Positions 1-4,367 of a DNA stretch of 5,987 bases are shown here, in pieces; position 1 is the first letter of the stretch, and each line of letters starts with the position of its first letter. The notes beneath the pieces were generated by a model. That model saw only the letters and a program-made list of their open reading frames with translations. It was not told the origin of the DNA and ran no database searches. This DNA is from Actinomycetes bacterium (lineage in GTDB: Bacteria; Actinomycetota; Coriobacteriia; Anaerosomatales; JAJZPX01). The stretch covers positions 1 to 5,987 of the forward strand of contig JAJZPX010000133.1 of the NCBI GenBank assembly GCA_021811025.1. The letters are read 5' to 3'. A program made the translations under genes and the position numbers.

Positions 1-736
1 CCGCATCTGGGGCGGCGAGTTCCTCCTCGCGGACTGGCGAGGCTTCACCCGCTACGCCCACCTGCGGGAGGTTCCCATGCCGGGAGGGGCTGCCGCGATC
101 CGCCGGCCGGCACGGATGGCACTCGGATTGCTGGCAGGGATAGACAGCTCGTTGCTGGGCCATCCGGGAGCCGAGGGACTCCTCGCGAGGCTCGCCGAGG
201 GGGAGCGCGACGTGATGCTGACGATGATCGACAGAGGGCTCAACTCGCCCCTCACGTCGTCGATGGGGCGGCTGTTCGACGCCGTGGCCGCGATCCTCGG
301 AGTGCGGCTCGACGCGGACTACGAAGGGCAGGCCGCCATCGAGCTCGAGGCGATCGCGGACCCGGACGCGAGGGGCAGCTACGAGTTCCGCCTCAACGGG
401 TCGGGACCGGTCGTCGTGGACCCCGAGCCCGTGCTCCGCGAGCTGCTCGACGACGTGGCCGCCGGCGTGCCCGCTCCTGCCATATCATCCCGCTTCCACC
501 GCGCTGTGGTCGGCGCTATAGTACGAGTCGCCCGCGGCGCATCGGCGGAAACCGGCAGCCCCGACGTAGCGCTCGCGGGCGGCGTGTTCCTGAACCGCCT
601 CGTGCTCGCAGGGGCCGTCCGGGGTCTGACGGCGGCAGGACTGCGACCGCTCACTCACAAGAGGCTGCCGACGAACGACGGAGCCGTCAGCTACGGCCAG
701 GCGGTGGCCGCCTGGGCGAGACGTGACGAGGTCTGA
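1..736 (+). CDS. hypF: HypF carbamoyltransferase, C-terminal third (5' end outside window)
   Basis: HypF takes the carbamoyl group of carbamoyl phosphate and, using ATP, transfers it to the C-terminal cysteine of HypE; this is the first step in making the cyanide ligands of [NiFe]-hydrogenase. The first complete codon is at base 2; 244 residues and a TGA at 734-736 are visible, of about 750 usual for the family. The visible part is the Kae1-like ATP-binding region. Recognisable blocks are WGGEFLLADW (visible residues 3-12), PMPGG (25-29), SSMGRLFDAVAAILG (86-100), YEGQAA (107-112), LAGGVFLNRLV (191-201) and LPTNDGAVSYGQA (222-234). The N-terminal acylphosphatase, zinc-finger and YrdC-like domains lie upstream of the window. 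The reading frame is open from the left edge, so the ATG at 77 is an internal methionine and not a start. It leads directly into hypC, 29 bases on. The identification is secure; only the missing part is unknown. Confidence 0.96.
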   Translation, partial: RIWGGEFLLADWRGFTRYAHLREVPMPGGAAAIRRPARMALGLLAGIDSSLLGHPGAEGLLARLAEGERDVMLTMIDRGLNSPLTSSMGRLFDAVAAILGVRLDADYEGQAAIELEAIADPDARGSYEFRLNGSGPVVVDPEPVLRELLDDVAAGVPAPAISSRFHRAVVGAIVRVARGASAETGSPDVALAGGVFLNRLVLAGAVRGLTAAGLRPLTHKRLPTNDGAVSYGQAVAAWARRDEV

Positions 737-765
737 GGAACCAACCCAAGGAGGCGTCCCACGAT

Positions 766-1002
766 ATGTGTCTCGCGATCCCCGCTCGAGTGAAGACGAT
801 CAACGAGAACAGCATGGCCGAGGTGGACATCATGGGCGTGTCGCGCCACGCGAGCCTCGACCTCGTCCCCGACGCGAAGGTGGGCGACTTCGTCCTGGTG
901 CACGCCGGTTTCGCGATCCAGGTGATCGACGAGGAAGCGGCCGAGGAGACCCTCCAGATGCTGAAGGACCTCGACATCCTCGAGGCCGAAGCGGAGGCGT
1001 GA
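766..1002 (+). CDS. hypC: HypC/HybG/HupF-family hydrogenase maturation chaperone
   Basis: This small cytoplasmic chaperone works with HypD to carry the Fe(CN)2CO unit and deliver it to the hydrogenase large-subunit precursor. The 78-residue protein is of normal family length. It opens with the diagnostic MCLAIPARV; Cys2, exposed once Met1 is removed, is the essential iron-binding cysteine of the family. The second family block, GDFVLVHAGFA, is at residues 40-50, with His46 apparently matching the conserved histidine. The tail is acidic and Glu/Ala rich (AEEAEA-like residues at 58-78). The start is fixed by the MCLAIP motif and by AAGGAGG at 748-754, 11 bases upstream. It sits between hypF and hypD as in many hyp operons. 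Which hydrogenase large subunit it serves cannot be told, because none is in the window. Confidence 0.97.
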   Translation: MCLAIPARVKTINENSMAEVDIMGVSRHASLDLVPDAKVGDFVLVHAGFAIQVIDEEAAEETLQMLKDLDILEAEAEA

Positions 1003-1008
1003 CGCGGC

Positions 1009-2106
1009 ATGAAGCTCTCCACTGGGTTCGCCGACCCGATCGTCGCCAAGCACCTCGTCGACGGGATTCGCGCCACAGCGCAGACGCCCGTCAAGTTCAT
1101 GGAGGTGTGCGGCACGCACACCGTGGCCATCGCCCGCAACGGCCTTCGCGACGTCATGCCGGGGACGATCACGCTTCTCTCCGGGCCCGGCTGTCCGGTG
1201 TGCGTCACCGCCAACCCCGACATCGACACGGCGATCGAGCTCGGGCGGCAGCCCGACGTCATCCTCACGACCTTCGGCGACATGATGAAGGTCCCCGGCT
1301 CCCGCAGCTCGCTGCAGAAGGAGAAGGCAGCGGGACGCGACGTCCGCGTCGTCTACTCCCCGCTCGACGCTCTCACCGTCGCCGAGGAGCACTCGGACAA
1401 GCACGTGATCTTCCTCGGCGTCGGGTTCGAGACCACCGCGCCGACGATCGCCTCCGCGATCCAGGAGGCCGAGCGCCGTGACCTCGACAACTTCTCGGTC
1501 CACTCGGTCCACAAGACCGTGCCCGAGGCGCTCCGCGCGCTCGTGAACGACCCCGAGGTGCAGATAACCGGGTTCATCCTCCCCGGCCACGTCTCCGTCA
1601 TCATCGGCTCCGAGCCGTACCGCTTCCTGGCGGAGGAGTACGGCGTCCCGTGCGTCGTCGCCGGCTTCGAGCCGGTCGACGTGCTGCAGGCCGTGTGGAT
1701 GCTCAGCAAGCAGGTGGCCGATGGCCGCGCGGCGGTCGAGATCGCGTACAAGCGCGGAGTAGTGCCCGAGGGCAACCGGACGGCGCTGGCCAAGATCGAG
1801 CAGGTCTTCGAACCCGTCGACGCCGAGTGGCGCGGCATCGGGGTCATCCCCGGCACCGGGCTCGGCATCCGCGAAGAGTACGCGCGCTTCGACGCGCTCA
1901 GGCGCGTGCCCGTGACTCCCGAGCCCCCGAAGGACATTCCCGGCTGCCAGTGCGGCGAAGTGCTGCGCGGCATCACGCTGCCGTTCGAGTGCAAGCTCTT
2001 CGGGCGCGGCTGCACCCCTGAGCACCCGATCGGCCCGTGCATGGTCTCCAGCGAGGGCTCCTGCGCGGCGTACTACCGCTACACCGACTACGGCAAGACC
2101 GCCTAG
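1009..2106 (+). CDS. hypD: HypD, Fe-S scaffold for the Fe(CN)2CO cofactor
   Basis: HypD carries a [4Fe-4S] cluster and, in complex with HypC, is the scaffold on which iron receives its CN and CO ligands. The 365-residue length is normal. The conserved N-terminal block MEVCGTHT (residues 31-38) contains Cys34, and GPGCPVC (59-65) contains Cys62 and Cys65; these are the redox/iron-binding cysteines of the family. GFETTAP (139-145) and PGHVSVIIG (192-200) are also typical. The C-terminal cysteine-rich region has Cys313, Cys315, Cys328, Cys335, Cys344 and Cys352, which include the cluster ligands. No key residue appears to be missing. The ATG at 1009 follows the hypC stop by 6 bases, and its Shine-Dalgarno GGAGG (993-997) lies inside the end of hypC, so translation of the two is probably coupled. 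This matches the 1:1 HypC-HypD complex known for the family. Confidence 0.97.
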   Translation: MKLSTGFADPIVAKHLVDGIRATAQTPVKFMEVCGTHTVAIARNGLRDVMPGTITLLSGPGCPVCVTANPDIDTAIELGRQPDVILTTFGDMMKVPGSRSSLQKEKAAGRDVRVVYSPLDALTVAEEHSDKHVIFLGVGFETTAPTIASAIQEAERRDLDNFSVHSVHKTVPEALRALVNDPEVQITGFILPGHVSVIIGSEPYRFLAEEYGVPCVVAGFEPVDVLQAVWMLSKQVADGRAAVEIAYKRGVVPEGNRTALAKIEQVFEPVDAEWRGIGVIPGTGLGIREEYARFDALRRVPVTPEPPKDIPGCQCGEVLRGITLPFECKLFGRGCTPEHPIGPCMVSSEGSCAAYYRYTDYGKTA

Positions 2107-2110
2107 GAGG
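2105..2110 (+). promoter_or_regulatory. Shine-Dalgarno site for hypE, overlapping the hypD stop codon
   Basis: AGGAGG lies 5 bases before TTG at 2116 and shares two bases with the hypD TAG stop (2104-2106). Its strength and position support the rare TTG as the real hypE start. A ribosome ending hypD would be sitting on the hypE initiation site, which favours translational coupling. Confidence 0.8.
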
Positions 2111-2115
2111 TCACA

Positions 2116-3126
2116 TTGCGCGCCGACCGCATCCTGCTCGCGCACGGCTCCGGTGGGACGATGATGCGCGAGCTCATCGAGGACGTCTTCATGGGCCGCT
2201 TCACGGACCCCGCGCTGCTCAAGATGGACGACGCCGCGTCGCTGGACGTCTCCGGCGGCCGCATCGCCGTCTCGACCGATACCTACGTCGTGCAGCCGGT
2301 GTTCTTCCCCGGCGGCGACATCGGCCGCCTCGCGGTCTGCGGCACCGTCAACGACCTCGCCACCTCTGGCGCCACGCCGCTCTACCTCACCGTCGGCTTC
2401 GTTCTGGAAGAGGGGCTCGCGGTCGAGGACCTGCGGCGCATCGTCGAGACGATGGCCGCCTCGGCCGAGGAGGCCGGCGTGCGCATCGTGACCGGCGACA
2501 CGAAGGTGGTCGACCGCGGGCACGGCGACGGCATCTACATCAACACGGCCGGCGTCGGGGTGCTCCGCGACGGCGTGGACCTGTCGGGCCGGTACTGCCG
2601 GCCCGGCGACAAGGTCCTGCTGTCCGGCACCCTCGGCGACCACGGGATCGCCGTCATCTCCGTGCGCGAGGGCCTCGCCTTCTCGACCGACATCACAAGC
2701 GACGCCGCGCCGCTCAACCGTCTCACGGCGGCCGTGCTCGAAGCTGCTCCGGACGTTCGCTGCTTCCGCGACCCCACGCGCGGAGGCCTGAGCTCGACGC
2801 TGAACGAGCTCGCGACCGCCTCCGGTGTGTCGATCACCGTCGATGAGACCGCCGTGCCCGTGCGAGACCAGGTGCGCGGCGCGTGCGAGATGCTGGGCTA
2901 CGACGTCTTCCAGGTGGCGAACGAGGGCAAGATGGTGGCCGTCGTGCCGCCGGAGCAGGCGGACGCGGCCCTCAAGGCGATGCGGCGAGCTCCTTACGGG
3001 GAGGATGCGGAGATCGTCGGCGAGGTGGCCGAGGGCCCGGCGGGCAAGGTGTACGTCGCCACCGGGTTCGGCGCGAAGCGCATCATGGACATGCTGGTCG
3101 GCGAGCAGCTGCCTCGAATCTGCTAG
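2116..3126 (+). CDS. hypE: HypE, carbamoyl dehydratase (thiocyanate-forming)
   Basis: HypE receives the carbamoyl group from HypF on its C-terminal cysteine, dehydrates it with ATP to a thiocyanate, and gives the CN to iron on the HypC-HypD complex. The 336-residue protein is of usual length and has the PurM/ThiL/SelD-like fold. Visible blocks are AHGSGG (residues 9-14), MDDAA (37-41), NDLATSGATPLYLT (79-92), GDTKVV (127-132), DPTRGGL (219-225) and ANEGKMV (268-274). It ends in LPRIC, with the acceptor Cys336 as the last residue, so the catalytic tail is intact. The TTG start is backed by the overlapping AGGAGG and by the first residues (RADRILLAHGSGG) matching the usual HypE N-terminus. It is the last gene of the visible hyp run. 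Its stop shares CTAG with the convergent HEPN gene, and no terminator is visible after it. Confidence 0.97.
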   Translation: MRADRILLAHGSGGTMMRELIEDVFMGRFTDPALLKMDDAASLDVSGGRIAVSTDTYVVQPVFFPGGDIGRLAVCGTVNDLATSGATPLYLTVGFVLEEGLAVEDLRRIVETMAASAEEAGVRIVTGDTKVVDRGHGDGIYINTAGVGVLRDGVDLSGRYCRPGDKVLLSGTLGDHGIAVISVREGLAFSTDITSDAAPLNRLTAAVLEAAPDVRCFRDPTRGGLSSTLNELATASGVSITVDETAVPVRDQVRGACEMLGYDVFQVANEGKMVAVVPPEQADAALKAMRRAPYGEDAEIVGEVAEGPAGKVYVATGFGAKRIMDMLVGEQLPRIC

Positions 3127-3530
3127 AGCCCCGGAAGCTGCTTCTCCGCCCACTTCACGAAGCGCTCCGCTTGCTGCAGCACTTCGAGCGCTTCCTTCTC
3201 GGTGATGCGGCGCCCCTCATACTCGACCACATGTTTCCGCCCGACCACGAAGCGAAGGTGCGAGCTCGCCTCCTTCGCGGGCGAGCCGAGCTCGGCGATC
3301 AGCAAGTCCGCGGCCCTGCGATGGTCTTCTTCTGCGCACTTCAGGCCTGACCGAAGCGCGAGCACGGCGTCATTCGCCGATATGACGGCGTGTACGGAAT
3401 CGACAGACGCCGCATCCCATCTCCGTGCATCTCGATTCGCCTGAGCGCTCAGGAGCAGCTGCCGCGCCTTGCCGATGAAGCCCCGCGCGTCAGCCTCCGT
3501 CGCAGTCCGTGTCTTGAATCCGCCTGCCAT
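3123..3530 (-). CDS. HEPN-domain protein, probable HepT-like toxin
   Basis: A 135-residue soluble, mostly helical protein. The block HAVISANDAVLALRSG (residues 47-62) followed by DHRRAADLL (69-77) is typical of HEPN four-helix proteins. HEPN proteins next to MNT proteins are often toxins that cleave RNA through an R-X(4-6)-H motif. Here Arg93-X6-His100 fits that spacing, with Tyr104 shortly after. In the studied HepT the motif is R-X4-H-X-Y and the MntA partner adenylylates that tyrosine; here H and Y are separated by three residues, so the match is loose and RNase activity is not certain. The ATG at 3530-3528 lies inside the 3' end of the nucleotidyltransferase gene (41-base overlap), which suggests coupling; a GGAAGAAG purine run lies about 10 bases upstream. 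It could instead be a catalytically inactive HEPN accessory subunit. The family is fairly clear; the toxin role is inferred from context. Confidence 0.85.
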   Translation of the reverse strand: MAGGFKTRTATEADARGFIGKARQLLLSAQANRDARRWDAASVDSVHAVISANDAVLALRSGLKCAEEDHRRAADLLIAELGSPAKEASSHLRFVVGRKHVVEYEGRRITEKEALEVLQQAERFVKWAEKQLPGL

Positions 3531-4143
3531 GTCCCTTCACTTCTTCCAGCGGCTTGCCCCAGAGCAGCACTCCTTCCCTCTCCGCTTCGAGGAGGTACGG
3601 CAAGCCACGCCGGACGCCGTCTTCCGTAGCCACGGTCACCTCGAGCGGCAGGCCGAAGCGGTTGAAGAAGTGCTGACCTTCGGTCTCTGCCTTCTGCTGC
3701 GCCCCGTCAACGAGCTGAGGGCGCGCGACGACGAGGACGTCCAGATCGCCCGCCCTCGCCTCACCGCGTACCAGGCTGCCGAAGATGACGATCGACTCGG
3801 CGACGTCCTGGAATGCAGCGACCAGGTCCCGGGCCAGCTCCGCGGAATACTGGCGCTCTGCCTCGAAGAGCGGGGTGACGACCTGCTCGACCAGAAGGTG
3901 CTCCCGGTTGAGGGTGTACTGATAGGCTCGCCCAGCCCCTCGCAGGAGCACGATCCTCATCCGGACGAGGGGCTCGAGTGAGTGAGTGACCGTAGCCGCT
4001 GTCGTCCCTGTCAGTCGCGCGATCTGCCTGGCCGTAAGGGGGTGCAGAGCATCGCTCAGCAGACGCATGATCGAAGTTCGGGCCTGCGTTCCGAACAGGA
4101 TCTCTGCGAATCGCAATGCCGGGATATGTTCGGCCGTCTGCAT
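3490..4143 (-). CDS. Winged-helix + minimal nucleotidyltransferase (MNT) protein, probable antitoxin and autoregulator
   Basis: A 217-residue, two-domain protein. Residues about 10-80 look like a winged helix-turn-helix: ILFGTQARTSIMRLL, then LTARQIARLTGTTAATVTHSLEPLV as helix-turn-helix, then a wing around RGAGRAYQYTLN (69-79). Residues about 115-200 are a Pol-beta-type minimal nucleotidyltransferase with FGSLVRGEARAGDLDVLVV: Gly122-Ser123 is the nucleotide-binding turn, Asp133 and Asp135 the metal-binding pair, and Glu168 (LPLEVTV) a candidate third acid. In MntA/HepT systems such a protein adenylylates and silences the HEPN toxin. It precedes and overlaps the HEPN gene by 41 bases. The start at 4143-4141 retains the full winged helix; an in-frame stop lies a little upstream (4161-4159). 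No Shine-Dalgarno is seen, but a -10-like TATAAA sits at the right distance for leaderless translation. DNA binding and transferase activity are both inferred from motifs. Confidence 0.88.
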   Translation of the reverse strand: MQTAEHIPALRFAEILFGTQARTSIMRLLSDALHPLTARQIARLTGTTAATVTHSLEPLVRMRIVLLRGAGRAYQYTLNREHLLVEQVVTPLFEAERQYSAELARDLVAAFQDVAESIVIFGSLVRGEARAGDLDVLVVARPQLVDGAQQKAETEGQHFFNRFGLPLEVTVATEDGVRRGLPYLLEAEREGVLLWGKPLEEVKGHGRRIQDTDCDGG

Positions 4144-4145
4144 CC

Positions 4146-4167
4146 CATGTTTATAACACTAAACATG
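4146..4167. promoter_or_regulatory. Operator-like perfect inverted repeat over the MNT promoter
   Basis: CATGTTTA (4146-4153) and TAAACATG (4160-4167) are perfect inverted 8-base arms around a 6-base spacer. The element spans -3 to -24 of the MNT start and covers the predicted -10. A third, one-mismatch copy of the arm, TGAACATG (4181-4188), lies 21 bases from the second arm in the same orientation, next to the -35. The winged-helix domain of the MNT protein is the obvious candidate to bind here and repress its own operon. The repeat is seen directly; the binding protein is inferred. Confidence 0.6.
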
Positions 4168-4178
4168 TGGCTCGGTCT
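4150..4178 (-). promoter_or_regulatory. Predicted leaderless promoter of the MNT-HEPN operon
   Basis: On the minus strand TATAAA (4155 down to 4150) occupies positions -12 to -7 relative to the A of the MNT start codon. TAGACC (4179 down to 4174, four of six matches to TTGACA) lies upstream with an 18-base spacer. A transcript from this promoter would begin at or next to the ATG, which fits the absence of a Shine-Dalgarno sequence. The 60 bases at 4141-4200 are only about 43% G+C, a sharp dip from the surroundings. The prediction is by eye; there is no experimental start site. Confidence 0.55.
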
Positions 4179-4217
4179 ACTGAACATGCCTGTGGTACTT
4201 CCGGTATCCCCCGTCCC

Positions 4218-4324
4218 CCGGCGGCCGCCGGCAACGACCGCGGCTCAGCCTCATGCTGCCCCGTGTCCTCGCCGCCGGCGAGAACGGGCACACGAGCCCG
4301 ATCCTGACGGCATCCGTCATCAGG
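4218..4324. repeat. Cluster of four short GC-rich inverted repeats
   Basis: Four separate dyads lie in about 107 bases: the self-complementary CCGGCGGCCGCCGG (4218-4231); CTCGCC/GGCGAG with loop GCC (4268-4282); CGGGC/GCCCG with a 6-base loop (4285-4300); and TGACGG/CCGTCA with loop CAT (4305-4319), flanked by a further CC/GG. None is followed by a T-run on either strand, so they are not standard intrinsic terminators. They fill the space between the MNT control region and the pgi promoter region. Possible roles are insulation between divergent genes, operators, or a structured RNA. In GC-rich DNA some dyads are expected by chance, so only the last, next to the candidate pgi promoter, is a moderate candidate for a functional site. 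Confidence 0.4.
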
Positions 4325-4335
4325 CGGGGTAGTAT
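4304..4335 (+). promoter_or_regulatory. Weak candidate promoter for pgi
   Basis: TAGTAT (4330-4335) resembles a -10 box and is one of the few AT-rich spots before the gene. CTGACG (4304-4309) resembles a -35 box, but the 20-base spacer is longer than ideal. The inverted repeat TGACGG-CAT-CCGTCA overlaps the -35 area, where a regulator could act. A start near 4342 would give a leader of about 26 bases containing the Shine-Dalgarno site. This is a tentative call. Confidence 0.3.
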
Positions 4336-4354
4336 ATCTGCACGGTGACCACTT

Positions 4355-4360
4355 AAGGGG
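4355..4360 (+). promoter_or_regulatory. Shine-Dalgarno site for pgi
   Basis: AAGGGG, extended to AAGGGGAG, ends 7 bases before the ATG at 4368. This supports an independent start for the isomerase and argues that it is not the tail of a longer transaldolase fusion. Confidence 0.7.
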
Positions 4361-4367
4361 AGCTCCC

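Noticed and set aside
77..79. ATG as a possible start of a short separate gene.
   Set aside because: The frame is open to the left edge, and the residues before this ATG (WGGEFLLADW) are HypF sequence, so it is an internal methionine.
691..3153. An open frame of 820 codons on the minus strand opposite hypC, hypD and hypE.
   Set aside because: It runs antisense to three securely identified genes. Its translation is rich in Arg, Asp, Gly, His and Val with no recognisable domain, as expected from the complement of GC-rich coding DNA.
4146..4148. A second minus-strand ATG five bases upstream of the chosen MNT start.
   Set aside because: It is out of frame with the winged-helix/NTase reading and lies inside the operator arm.
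4268..4300. Hairpins as an intrinsic terminator for either flanking gene.
   Set aside because: No T-run follows on either strand, and neither flanking operon ends here; both genes start at the edges of this region.
3469..4332. Plus-strand open frames across the MNT gene and into the intergenic region.
   Set aside because: They oppose a gene with winged-helix and nucleotidyltransferase motifs, show no motifs themselves, and one reads through the operator and hairpin cluster.
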